Positions 43,910 through 55,965 of a DNA stretch of 64,000 nt are shown piece by piece. The notes beneath the pieces were generated by a model that saw nothing but the letters and a program-made list of their open reading frames with translations, ran no database searches and was not told the origin of the DNA. Each line of letters opens with the position of its first letter. Within the stretch, counting starts at the first letter, position 1. Source of the DNA: Cornus controversa. Its lineage: Eukaryota; Streptophyta; Magnoliopsida; Cornales; Cornaceae. Made by a program: the position numbers and the translations under genes. The stretch lies in contig CM048845.1 in the NCBI GenBank assembly GCA_026545225.1, forward strand, positions 59,586,033-59,650,032, in the 5' to 3' direction.

Positions 43910-46680
43910 GAATTTCATCCCTGAAATTAGAAACATACTCCAAGTTTCAAAATGTTCTCACAAAATCTTACGTGACGTCCCACATTTTCCTTGTATCAAT
44001 AGAAATATTCACAATTCGCCAGTATCCAACACACGGCTTCCACTCTGCAACCAATAAGGTTTTGGCTATTACACCATATAACTTCACTCTACATTCCATG
44101 AAATATTCAATTACTGATATACCTCAAACGATGTCTAGACATCGCCAAAAATGCAGTACAATCATTATACCATGAATTATTTTGACCACAATTATCCTCC
44201 AAACCGAGCTCAGGAAGATAAGTTATAACCAATTCACTTTCAACCCAATCCACTTTCTAATTAGCAAAAGTATGTTTTGCATTCCTTTCTAGTAATTCAT
44301 TAACCTTGAATCACAACTTCCAAATTTTTGACTTTAGGAAACCGAGGTGACTCGGTTTACATGTCACCATTGCAATTCTCAAGAGTCATTCCAAAACTGT
44401 ACGACCACGAAGCTAATTATACCTATGCAATACACAGGTGTAAGCTCATCACCATTAACCTTACCAACACACAGGCTCAAACTTGATTAAAACTTGATGA
44501 AATTCACATATTCATCTTTCACTGATATCACAATCCATACACCTCATAATCATCATCCTAGGACACTCATTATATCAATCCTTCTCAAATACCATAATTC
44601 ATTTCCACGATTCTGGAAACATTTGTTTCTGAGAGTCCACAATCTCTATTTCAAGACATATCCAGTCTATCTCTATCTCAAGTCTTAGGTGATATCCTTA
44701 TCTAATCACATCAATCACCCACGGTGATATTTCCCTATTATCTGGGATCATCAATACTCAAATCTTTTCCATCGTTGTCAAACATGGCTTTCCAATTTGG
44801 CATACCGTTCCCGGGCTTAGTTCAAAACCCCCGTGTATCACTACAATCCAACTATATCAATCCAGTGCACTTCACAAGCACACTCACCGACAAGGTACAT
44901 GACAGTGAACTCGCCAACACAAACCACACACATTGTGTATCTGTCGCAACAAGTCACATGGTCCTGTCCAATCCCATAGACTATTATCGAATGGAATCCA
45001 ATTCCAAATTTAGGGTCTTATCCATCCATTCCTTTCTAGCATCTCTGTGGGCACCCCAAGATCCTGACTGTTTCGCCTAGGGTCCCTCAAACATTCCCTT
45101 ACCTGTCCCTCTAAAATTTCAGAATCTATGCATTACGATTAGTGATATCACATCACCCAAACCACCAATCACATATCTACTCATCAATCTCATACAAAAT
45201 GGAACTAAAACTAACATTCTTCCGTTCATACATCGAGGTCACATACAATCTATAAGGACTCATTACACATGAAACTCAAGCTCACGACATAATTCAAACA
45301 TAATTACAAATTTTTCAATATCGTCCAGGTTTTAGTAGACAGCTATTGAGACCACTCAACTGAAATTCAAAAATATTTCAAAGACTAATTTTCACAAACC
45401 CATATGTCATCCCTATATTCATTCACTAACTTGCAACTTTAAATATAATCAAAGACCATACAAATCCCTGATTTCAAGCCTCACAATTCCATGAATTTTA
45501 CAATTCTGCTTAAAAATTCACATTATTCTTGAAATAAGAACATCCACAAGTATTTCATAGAACACATTGTATATCAAGGATGTACAAATCTCATCTCCAT
45601 CCACATTCTAGATTCCTAGAATTATCTGCCTAATGCTATAACATGAATAGGGATCATAACTCCATAGTCCCATACATCATTGAGCATTACACTCTCAACA
45701 TCTAACTCATTTCACTAGAATCTAGCACAAATGGTGCATTTCAATATTCCAAGGATAAACATAGTCACACCTCTACCAAGATTTCCAAATCCTCCTTAAA
45801 TCAACTACTATACTCACACAATTTTGGTTTCAAAAATTATAAATTACAATCCGTCTAGTGTGCCTTAAGTCACACTCTAACTGTCTCATCACATATCACA
45901 ACAACGCTATTTTCTCATATCACTTCTGAGAAATAATCACATCGAAACTAGTCACGCCTAGTAACTCAAAATCAAACACCAATCGACGTTCTGCCATCTA
46001 GGTCTCGTAAGACCAACAAATTTTTACCCAAGGTAACTCCACTCCCAACAGATGTATCAATGGACAATAGTGAGTCCAAAGATGACACCTCTAACCCCAA
46101 GGCAGAAACACAAGTAAATACATATCAATGAATGAATGAGATGCACACAACTCTATCAACACCCTAGTTGGAAACTAGGAAATCATTCCTTCACTAATCC
46201 TTTATTCATCGTCGCTCAGATGAAACAACTTAAAACCCACAAGAGTCAGCATATTGTAAGAGAAGTACTAATCCAAAAAAAATTGGTTGATCAGTCCATT
46301 TTTCCTAGCTGGCCCAACTTCGACTATATGCCTTCCTTGCCTCCTATCCCCATCTCAATGGTCAATCCTAGCATAACACTTATCAACCACGTAACATAAT
46401 CCCTTAAGTATTGTAAGGACTCAAACACTCACAACCTTTTTTACATTATCTCTCAATTGCTCACAAACAAGACTTGACATCAAGTCAAGAGTTTCAACTC
46501 AACCAACTCTGGGAGTATTACCAAATGGAAATCAGTTTCATACACCAACACATTGTTCTTTCATTATAATCACTTACACTAAGCTAAAGATTTCACTATT
46601 GTCCAAAGGTAATCAAACCTATCGTCCAGACAAAAACCAGTCACTAAAAAGAAAATTATAAAACTGCCAATAAAAGGTCA
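43910..46680. other. decayed internal region, no recognisable gene
   Basis: Both strands were read. Frames of 60-118 residues exist but show no retroelement motif. By position it should be the pol/gag region of the antisense element, heavily mutated. Confidence 0.4.
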
Positions 46681-46806
46681 GCCCACTAAAGGATCAGTTG
46701 TGGCATTGACGGACTCTACATGCTCATGAGTCCCGGCCTTTACCGGTACATCACCATCTTCAAAGATGCTGTAAATCTCCATCTCCTCATCCCCCTCTTC
46801 TGGATC

Positions 46807-49016
46807 CTAATAAGGGGGCCCTTTTAAGCCCATCTCCCGATCGTAATCAGTTGGGCCACCCGGATAGGATCGGTCATCTTCGGGTACTGTCGCATCTTCA
46901 AAGCCTTGGCGATAGGCTTTAGCATTTCTAATCTGAACCATGCGCGACAGCCTGTCAAATAAAGCCTTGGCGCCTTTCTTCAGTTTAATCAATCGGTCAT
47001 GTAAAGAACTGATGTTCAGTTCAGACTCGGATGCTCTGGACTCAGCCAGCGCACTATGGAATTCAGCCTCTTCTTTCCCTTTGGCAAGTTCTTCCACCTG
47101 AGATTTGAGATGCTCATTCTCTAGCAAAAGAGCCTGGGACTTCGCCTTTTCGCTGTTAACTTCACATATGACAGCACGAAAGTCGACCTCAGCCCTCCTA
47201 ATCTGAACATCGAATTTTTTTATTTTGATGGTCGCTTGTTTGACCAATTTACACATAGTCATCACACCGAACATGTTCTACAAAGACACACGAAGTCATT
47301 AAAAGAAGTAGCAAGAGAATGCGTAAAGGAATTGAAATTGTATTCTTTCTCACCCTAAGTGTCGCCTCAGGACAAGACTCCAGAAGATTGCCAACAGATA
47401 GGTCCACCATCATCTTCGCATCCTGTTTTCAAGCAAGGAGTCCTCCATCGATAGGGGTATACCATTGGCTTTCACCATCCGGTGAGTCCACGGCTCCACC
47501 ACTGAAGAACTTAGGACATCAGACCTCACAATAGCAGTCACAACAGTTGAAGGCCCCCTAGATCCTCGGGCATAAGGAGAAGCTGAGACTGTTACCTTCT
47601 AAGACTTAAAAGGAGGGGCAATTTCCTCTATTTCTATTACTTCGGTTGAATGCCCCCCCTGCAGCTTCAGCGTGCTTCTTACAAAGAGTGGACGCTATCT
47701 CCACTTCTCGATTTATCAGTAGAGCGCCAAGATTGTTCCCTTCAGTCTGCCTTTTTGCTTTTGTGCGAGTAGTTTTTGGAAGCTTCAACTTCACATGCAT
47801 CAGAAGCCTTTTCTGAGATAGCTCTGAGAGTATTTGAATTTAGCAAAATAGAAGATTTTGGTATGTTGCTCCACACCTTATTCTTGAGTGTCTTGAGGCG
47901 TGCCGCCAACTCAGAGCGAGGAAAAAGGTCCCTAACTGCACCCACAAAATATCAGATTTGATTAAAAAGTAGAACATCATATATAATGCAATCATAATAA
48001 GGGTCAGAAGGGAAGTCAAAGGGAAGGATACCTAATCCACTAAATCGCTGAGGAATGGGAAATTTATTGGAAGAGGATACCTTCCACTTTCCCCCAACAA
48101 CCATGATCTGGGCTTTCCAACCCTTATCCGAAGAAGGATGGCCAGTACAAAGTGATCTACCAGGCCGAGGAAAGAAATGGTATCGACTACCTTCGTTCTT
48201 TATAGAACAGACTTGATAACATAGGAGTCAGTCATCAAAACCTAACTCGAGCTTTCGGGAATGATTGAGGGCAAGAACACTAGAAATAACCCTAAAGAAA
48301 TTAGGGTTCACTTGTAGAGGAGCCAAGTGCATTTGACTAAGGACAAGATGGTAAAAAGGATGAAGGGGAAACCTAAAGGCCAAAAAATGCCTCACAGAAA
48401 AGAGCATATCATCCTCACCCAGACCCTCCGCAGATCTGAAGTCGAGATTGGGAGGATAGTTCCTAAGGGTGACGTCCACCGGAATCTCACAATCTATTCG
48501 AAGCTTCCCCAAATCCATTGGAGTCCTAATCAAGTCCTGATCGACATCGCCTAACTCAGAGTCTAAATAACCTTGATCCGCAGGGGCTATTGACCTTGAG
48601 GAAGGATTAACGACTGGGTTCGACTGAGCAGGGAGACTCCCAGGAGGAATCGTAATACCGTTACCCTCATTTAAGAACTCGTCGATGGACTGATAAGTTT
48701 CCATTGGGCCAAATTCATCAACAATTTCTACCCTTTTCATCCTATCCACACCCAAAAACAAGAAGAGAGGGAAAATAAGTACTGACCTTGGAAGTAAAGT
48801 GAGAAGAAAAATGACAGAAAATTCAGGTTCACCCGGATAAAACAGTGCTATGACATAACCAAAAATTTTCAGAAAAACTAATAAATGAGCATTTATGAAG
48901 AAACGACATTTCGGCGGCCGCCACAAGTACGGAACCCAAGCAAAACCAGGCAAACCATCAGTCATAATAAAAACCCTTTTCGAAACCCAACCAGATTCAA
49001 AAGGGATATTTAGGGG
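46807..49016 (-). pseudogene. Tat B antisense ORF (aORF), Transposase_28-like N-half and coiled-coil C-half
   Basis: Minus strand, N- to C-terminal. The open frame 49094-48228 (288 residues) carries MKRVEIVDEFGPMETYQSI, then FRFPLHPFYHLVLSQ and LAPLQVNPNFFRVIS. These form the conserved block of the 'putative gypsy type transposon' domain (PF04195). Its first residues overlap the 3' LTR, so the true start is probably MKRVEIV near 48740 or unknown. Pieces at 47945-47606 (LKTLKNKVWSNIP) follow. The last piece, 47274-46807 (155 residues), is an alpha-helical coiled coil: SEKAKSQALLLENEHLKSQV, then an arginine- and lysine-rich helix, ending in a short acidic tail. At least two breaks. Homologous to the remnants at 5090-7570. 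Function unknown. Confidence 0.78.
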
Positions 49017-49021
49017 CAAAG

Positions 49022-49370
49022 TGTAATGAAGAGAAAATACCCATAGTAGATATGAGACGTGGACATGACAACTCAGCTCATACATGGTAGCCACGTTGCA
49101 AAGAGTAGGAAATTGTCCAAGTCACCAAATACTGAATAACTAAGATGCAAAGGAAAGTCAGAATCCGTCATGTAATTGCGGAATCCGACAACATAACTCC
49201 TGCAATAAACCAAGGGATTATCATTCCCTAAATATGGGCAAATTCACAAGAAATGGGGAATAATTGTAGGCATAATCAATGTACTCTCAAAATTATATAA
49301 AGGAAGCATGCAAGAATGAAAAGGCATCGAATTCTTTCTAAAGTGTAGTGACTATTTTTCTGTACCTACA
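49022..49370 (+). repeat. 3' LTR of Tat B
   Basis: 349 bp from TGTAATGAAG to TGTACCTACA, preceded by a purine-rich ATTTAGGGGCAAAG (49007-49020) that can serve as PPT. TATATAAAGG at 49294-49303. Four of the eleven differences from the 5' LTR are CG to TG/CA changes in this copy. Confidence 0.88.
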
Positions 49371-49375
49371 ATGCT

Positions 49376-49666
49376 CCTACCTTTTTTTTTTAGATTTGTT
49401 AGATTTGTTAGCAGATGATGAACAATTGAATCAACCAAATGACAGTGGTGATCATAAGTCAGTACATTTTGGGTATCTCTCGGGTTTGTGAGATGGAGTA
49501 TGAATGTATTGTACGATCAGGTAGAAACTGTGTATGAAGTATATGTATGTAAAAGTATATTTGAATGTATAGTTTTTGATTATGAAGTGTATTTATATAT
49601 GAAATTGTAGATTTTAATGAAATATACAAATTTTGAGGACGAAATTTTTTTAAAGATGGGGAGGTT
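49376..49666 (+). other. tail of another chromovirus-like pol with PPT
   Basis: No domain is readable, but TTTTGAGGACGAAATTTTT followed by TTAAAGATGGGGAGGT (49651-49666) is the usual pol-end/PPT context of Tekay-like elements. It immediately precedes an LTR-like start TGTGAAAACC at 49667. Confidence 0.55.
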
Positions 49667-49825
49667 GTGAAAACCAAAATTTTTTTTTTTTATAAAAATT
49701 TCACAGATATATATATATATATATATTTGTATAATTATTGCCGCTGAGAATTTCAAAAACTCCTAAAGAATATAGAATAGTAGCTAAAGCAAATGATATT
49801 TTGTCCAATAATTTTTTGTTTTATA

Positions 49826-49852
49826 GTGCCGTAGGCACGGGCAATACCCTAA
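49826..49852 (+). mobile_element. Helitron-like 3' terminus
   Basis: GTGCC-GTA-GGCAC (49826-49838) forms a short hairpin, followed after 10 nt by CTAA (49849-49852) and then T. A hairpin about 10 nt before a CTRR end, with insertion before T, is the Helitron 3' signature. The 5' TC end could not be located, so extent is unknown. Confidence 0.5.
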
Positions 49853-51041
49853 TGTGTATATATATATAATTCAGCCTCCTCATCACATAAGACCACCACC
49901 ACCACTCACGCCCATGGCAGCCGTTAGCCACCACCTGGTCCACCTCTCCACTCCAGCCACCTCCTTCAGCAGCTATGAAGACCCGGTTCCTCCCACACTG
50001 CCACCTCAAAGACCCACCAGTTTCATCAACCAACCAGCATGAAATAACCATGCCAAACACCACCTGAAACTTCAACTTCAAGTGACTACCGTTAAAATCC
50101 ATTCGAGCACCACCATGAACCGAGAACCCATCTTATCTAAACCATCATCCAAACCAGCCGTAACACACTTCCCATACACAACAATGGCTGCCGAGAACCC
50201 AAGACTGAACTTCACCACACCCATGAACCACTACGCACAGCCAAACCCAGGAACCCATTACCACCGTGCACCATCTTCTTCCTTACCGGACCCATGAACC
50301 CAACTCTGCCCAAACGCCACCACCTCACGGCTGCACCTCATCATAGCCATGCGCAAACCCACCAAGAACCCACCAAACCGTGAACACCATGCGAGCTCCA
50401 CCACCATCAGCAGAACTAGAGGCCACCTACATGCGATGACCCAGCCAACATCAAAGAAACCAACCGAAACTCGCCGGAACCACTGTTGAAGATCAGCGCG
50501 CAAGTGGGACGATCAAAACGGCGAACCAGAATAGCCGTCTTCTCTTCCGTCTTCCCCGACGGTCCACCGTCGCAACAAGCCCATGAACGCCCACCAGCTG
50601 CTCCAACAGCCCAAGACCCATCACCTACACACTCACGGTCGGTTGCCATCAGCCGAGCTCCACCATGGGAGCAGCCACCACTCTAACCGCTGCCAACCGA
50701 TCACCCACGCATAGCCAAATCATCAGCCACCATTAAGAATCACCTTGAAAAACCCAGCCGAGTCTCCACCATTTGAAAACGCAGCAACTCCGGCCATCTC
50801 TTCAACTACATTTCTCTATATTTCTCAGTATGATCACTTTCTCTCTCTAACCATTTTCTTCTTTCTCTTTCTTTCATTTCTCTCTTCTCTTCTCGGTTTC
50901 TCTCTTTCTCTCTCTAAAGCTGTCGTTCTCTCTCTATTTTTCTCCTCTTTTCCACTTCTCTTTTTTTTTTCTTTCTTTCTTTTCTTTTTCTTCTCTTACC
51001 TCTGCTGTGCACCACAGCACTTCCACGAATTACTCTCCTCC

Positions 51042-51089
<48 letters not shown>

Positions 51090-51203
51090 CCGTACAATAC
51101 ATCAGCCATAAAACTAGTACTAGTGCACACCCACACCCCCCCGCGGCGCGCGCCCATAAATACTATACATATACATGTGTTCACATATATATATATTTCT
51201 TTC

Positions 51204-51253
<50 letters not shown>

Positions 51254-51459
51254 CCACATAAATATATTGATATCCATATCTTCCATCTATATGTATATAT
51301 ATATATATGTATAATTCCATTTATATATATACATATATATATGTATAATTCCATTTATATATATATATATTCGCACTCTTGAAATTAATTAATTAAAAAA
51401 AAAAATTTAATCCAGTCCAAAAATAATCTAAAACCGGACAAAATAATCTGGTCCTTACA
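49853..51459 (-). mobile_element. antisense LTR fragment (family of 40685-43892)
   Basis: It ends on the right with the inverted LTR start (GGTCCTTACA at 51459). It shares collinear blocks with 42480-43892, for example AAAATCCATTCGAGCACCAC at 50094 and 42625 in the same orientation. The LTR's other half is missing. It contains (CA)n (51044-51080) and (TA)n (51208-51250). Long proline-, serine- or leucine-rich open frames in it are low-complexity LTR leader, not genes. Confidence 0.75.
51044..51080. repeat. (CA)n microsatellite
   Basis: About 18 CA units in the LTR fragment; adjacent (TA)n at 51208-51250. Confidence 0.95.
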
Positions 51460-52643
51460 ATTACTATTATAATTTAACTTGAATTTTATAGCAGTTAAGA
51501 ACTTGTATAACAATCATTTTTAGATTCGTAATTTCTTATGATAATTAAACTCTAGCTAATCATCATATCCACAATCTCTTTCATATAGGAATCATATTCT
51601 CAAAATAATTTCTTATTAAGCTAATCATCTAGATTAACTTAAATATTATTTATCTCACATGAGCCCTGGGCTCCCCTCGAATAAATGGCTTGCTTAGCCA
51701 ACAAGTGGTGTGCATCGCATAGTCCCAAACTATCGAAGATCACACATGTGATTGGGTTTATACGTCTACTTACCCAGATGGTCCTTGACCACGTCCACAA
51801 AATAAAGGCATGCTCTGCCAATGGTTATAACAAAAGAGTAGTACACTTCTAATAGGTAGCTCCCTGAGCATACCTAACGAAATCCTTTTACAATTTCCAT
51901 AATTTACGAATTCTAATAATTTATTAAATGTATTTAACACTTAATAAATTAATTCAATGAAAATTAATGTGTTCATTAAGCACATTAGTTATCATTTCAA
52001 AAATTATCACCTAGATCTCTTTTAAACTTAATTATTTTGACATAATTAAATAAGTTTTATATTCCAAGATATAAAATTGTAGAACTTCTCGATAGTTTTT
52101 GGAATATTTAAATTATTTTCCCCTAGTTTTCTCTAAATTAGAACAACTAGAAGATAGAAGATAACAATATCTTTTGTTCAGACCAACTTGGTTTCTGGCT
52201 TGTAAAATCATAATTGACTAAATACACACAGATATTAAAATTGGCCTCAAACTACATTGAAGTCAGTCACACTTCATTTTACTTACTCAAGCTGCAGGTG
52301 GCCATATGCATGGACAACCAAAAATTTCCTTCTCTTACGTTTTCTAAATAAAGCCACGACTCTCATGGTTTGAACCATCAAGTTGTACTCCCACAATTTG
52401 TCTCTAACCTCCTCAAATTCAACACAACCACCTACAAATCATACATGCTCTCTAGATGTCTAAATCTCTTAACACCATCGGCCCAAAAATTAATACCATA
52501 GATTCACCTAACTTTTGGTCCAAATCAGATTTTGTCCTTTATACATGGTACTGACTCACAATTACATTTACCACCTAGTAGTATGTGCATCCTTCCACCT
52601 AATCATAATCTAACCATAAAAAGACATACTGTTACATGCCTAT

Positions 52644-54064
52644 TGTTTGTGTTTGCAGCTTCGCTACTCACAATTTATAACTTTATCACTCGCAATAGAA
52701 TGAATCCTTGAAGGATAGGGCTCTAAGTTGAGGGTGTCAATCCTACAGAGACTACGTAGGTATAATTCACTAAAGCCCTATCCTTGGTTGTGTTTACTCT
52801 ACTTTGAAAGCATAAAAGTAATTTAAATACAAAGGTTTTGAGAAGAATAAAAGACTAGGGTTAGACATCCCCGCTAACCTCATAATATGTCATACTTATA
52901 ACAAATTGGGGAAAATTCATGCAAATGTGTACTAATGATGCGTTGACAAGTCCCACCTACAACGACGTTGCCAAGAAAATACACACACCTTAATATATTA
53001 TAATCCATCTTCGAAAAGCGTGATTTTCCTTATTTACCTAATTACCTACTTGTAGTAAAATCATCGTCACATGATTTCCCTACCTATCTAATTTTCTAAT
53101 TGAAGCAAAATCACCTTTTCTAAGCATGGACTATGCAAATCTAGCTATGCATGTTATAGTGAAAACTACTCTCAAGCCATCACTTATAGTCCTTGTGAAA
53201 CTTATAAGTGTTTGAGGATCATGTGAGGAATTTAAATATTCTAAGACAATGAGATAAATCACACACATGAATATGAAGAATTTGTAAACTTATAATTATA
53301 TAAGGCACAAGGCAAGAGACATAGACATCAAATACATAAAAATCCCCAATTCATTAAAGTTAGAACATATTTACAAAGCTAGGGTTTGTCAAAACCCTAG
53401 AGAAGGATTAGTTGATCATGGTGGGCTGGAAGCACTCCATAGATAGAGATGGTCCCATACTCAAAATGGTCTTTAAGGCCTTACAAAGCCCTCTTTGAAG
53501 CTTTCCCTCTCTAGAACTTCACTTTCTCTCTCTAGAATTCTAAAATATGCTATCTCTTACAAGAATTGTGTGTGTCTTTTTTATTACATATTCTCTAGCT
53601 ATATAAATGATCTGAGGCTCAAAATATTATAAAAAATTTGTGCAAGGCTTTATCCAAGCAAAATTAGATAAGTGGCAAGTGGAGAAAATATCTCCAGAAA
53701 AATATCTTCAGCAAGTTCGGACGATGCATCGAAGTAGGCACTTCGATACATCGAAGCTGCGGTGCATCGAAGTAGGCACTTCGATTCATCGATCTTCTTT
53801 CTTCTACAGATCTTCAACTTTCTATCTTTTCAACTCTAGTCTTGACACTTCTTCACTATTCCTTGATGAAGACTTTGCATGAAGTGTGATAAGAAATAGG
53901 AATGCATTGTTGAACTAATAAAGGACTCAAATTACACCACATTCTAAGTTTGAACCTGAAATCATCAAAAACATAAAACACATAAAAACTATACAATATA
54001 TGCAACTATGGGATCAAAATACATAAGTAAAGGCGCGAGAATGTATAACATTCAACGTTTATCA
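52644..54064 (-). mobile_element. Athila-type solo LTR, 1421 bp
   Basis: The minus strand starts TGATAAACGTTGAATGTTAT and ends AACACAAACA. Flanks CCTAT (52639-52643) and CCTCT (54065-54069) match 4 of 5. It is the closest relative of the Athila B 3' LTR (21451-22336); collinear blocks include ATTTGCAAAGGT-like and GGTGGGCTGGAAGCACTCCA (53421-53440). It therefore gives the missing end of that LTR. Word patch 53722-53795; TATA-like TTATATAGC near 53600. Confidence 0.87.
53722..53795. repeat. palindromic word patch, CTTCGATNCATCGAAG variant
   Basis: Two consecutive copies of GCATCGAAGTAGGCACTTCG, each continued by AT(A/T)CATCGA. CTTCGAT and ATCGAAG are exact reverse complements separated by 2 nt. 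Confidence 0.9.
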
Positions 54065-55332
54065 CCTCTCTACTAGTGTATCTATATAAAATTTATATAT
54101 ATCTTGGAACATTTAGATGATTAAAGTCTTGTGCACCTAGTATATCAATCAACCCAGATCTATTGACCAAGACTATTCATTTTGGTTTCTCACATTAAAA
54201 TATTAATATATTATGCTATAGATTACTCAAGTTGAAACTCTTATATATAGCCTATACATATCAGACCAACTCATTTCAGTTCGATGCAAATAATTTAAAT
54301 ATTTCACAAGAACATAAGAAATAATTCTCGGTACAACAATGATAATGTATCAACATGTAATTTGATATATCAATCCACATGCATCAAAATCTCGAAACCC
54401 AATTGCATTCACATTCATAGATATACCCATAACACTTCTAAAAAGGGTTAAATCTAACTAGAAAAAATATATATAATTATAAAAGAGTAAGGGCAAGATT
54501 AACTTGGCTTGACTTGAAATTCTCTTTATTTCCTTTCATTTAATTTTTTCTCCTCTAGCCGAACCTTCTATCTTTGTTCCTTTTCTTTTTTTCTTCTTCT
54601 ACTCCTTTTCTCCTCTCACACACTCTCTCTCTCAGTTCCGCAAACCTAGAACTTCCTTCTTCTTTTATTTTTTTTTCTTTCTCATACTACACTAAATACA
54701 TATATGCACCCATGGTCAAATCTTTCCACACATGGTATAACATCTACTCATGCATCAAGACACATGTCCACCATGCATACTAAAAACAAAGCTAAGTCAT
54801 GTGTCTTTATTTTTATATGCTTTATAATATAACTATTTTCTATTGTACTAACATATTAGTCTACCAAGACAAAAATCAGAGCTCCCCCATGTGTCTAATC
54901 TGCCTTCTATACACTAAGACACATGGTAGTAATTATGGCATTTATCCTACCACTCCAATATATATAAATTCACAATAGAGTAGCTGATATGTAGAGATAC
55001 ATTTATATATAGATCTATCAAGTTTACAAATACATTTACTTGCTATCTCAACCAAGGTCAAATCTACCTTGCATGCAATATGACACTTGTATAATAGGTG
55101 TCTTCCTTAATAAAGCAATGTAACTAAAACCCTTAATCTATAAATGTAATCATATATGTCTATATTCTTTTCTCAAGAACATCAAAGTCACATGGGTTGG
55201 TTTCTTTCGAAAACCACTCCCTCCTATATCACACACACACACACACACACACATATTATAAAAGCACTATTATAACACTATAACTAAATCTTAGTAACCC
55301 TTAAACCTATACTAAGACTTTAGGGTATTACA

Positions 55333-55965
55333 GTATAGTTTTGATTATTGTGTTTTTCTTACGCTCTTATATATTGTTGCTTTGATATAAGTTTGTTTGG
55401 TGAATTAGTGTTAGAAATTATTTCAAATTGAAATTTTGGTCTTTATTCACTAGCTGAGAACATGACCTACATTACAATAATTTTTTATCAGTTGTTATAT
55501 CCAAATCAACTAGAGATAGGATCAATTTCTTTGGATAGCAAGTTAATGGGTCATGATTTTAGCAAGAAAATAAGTGTAGAACATGGTAACTACTTATTAT
55601 CATCGAAGCAATAGATGATTTAATTAGTTGATAACCTAATGTGAATTTATTATTGTATGATTAGCGATCATGAGAGAGATTTATCAAATTACTTGGTGTT
55701 TTTCAATTACCTAGGTTTCTTTATAGGCTAGAGCTTTAGAGTAGTATGTCTTCATTAGAAGAGGATGCTACGTTGGGGAGATTGAATGGACTTGGCTGCC
55801 TTTTCACCAATGGAATTCATACTACCTATGGCTGTTGGATTTTAAATGTAATGGAAGTATCTATCAACTTGTCTAATTTTTCTTTTGTTTTTTTCATATT
55901 TATAATTAGGAAAGAAATTAGGTTGCTATGAGTTGCACGGTATGGAAGTGGCTGCGAAAGTTAGA
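55333..55965. other. unassigned, possibly low-copy sequence
   Basis: AT-rich with no LTR terminus, tandem repeat or recognisable domain. A 61-residue plus frame at 55746-55931 has no motif I can name. Confidence 0.35.

Larger units (their letters stand above)
40685..46680 (-). mobile_element. antisense chromovirus-like LTR element inserted in Tat B
   Basis: The 3' LTR spans 40685-43892 on the minus strand (start TGTAAGGACCCGGTTATT, end ...CGGGGTGTGACA, 3208 bp). It is followed inward by a PPT (minus strand TAAAGGTGGGGAGGT, 43907-43893) and a CAGGGATGAAATTCC-like string typical of the end of pol. From 43910 to about 46680 lies internal sequence in which I can recognise no domain with confidence. 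The opposite LTR is missing. The left insertion point is inside the Tat tandem array; the right border is approximate. Confidence 0.7.
37109..49370 (+). mobile_element. Tat-lineage Ty3/gypsy element B with LTRs and nested insertion
   Basis: Direct repeats starting TGTAATGAAGAGAAAATACC lie at 37109-37411 and 49022-49370 and are about 96 % identical over 303 bp by hand count. Between them are RT, a dual RNase H, integrase, a 42-bp tandem array, an inserted antisense element (40685 to about 46680) and the antisense ORF. Flanks TTGCT (37104-37108) and ATGCT (49371-49375) are a 4-of-5 match for a target duplication. PBS, gag and protease are missing because the 5' LTR is fused directly to RT. Confidence 0.88.
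51460..55332 (-). mobile_element. antisense LTR-like segment, start TGTAATACCCTAAAGTC
   Basis: The right end is an inverted LTR start (TAGGGTATTACA at 55332). The left end is uncertain and set at the neighbouring LTR border. It is interrupted at 52643/54065 by an Athila-type solo LTR. CT-rich sequence near 54545-54680, read inversely as GA-rich, and (CA)n at 55230-55252 are the only other structures. No coding sequence recognised. Confidence 0.5.

Noticed and set aside
50745..51314. 189-residue plus-strand open frame
   Set aside because: Composed of leucine/serine/phenylalanine runs and HTHTHT/IYIYIY from CT-, CA- and TA-rich LTR sequence; no domain.
55746..55931. 61-residue frame as a host gene exon
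   Set aside because: No recognisable domain, no splice context that can be argued, and no similarity I can recall.
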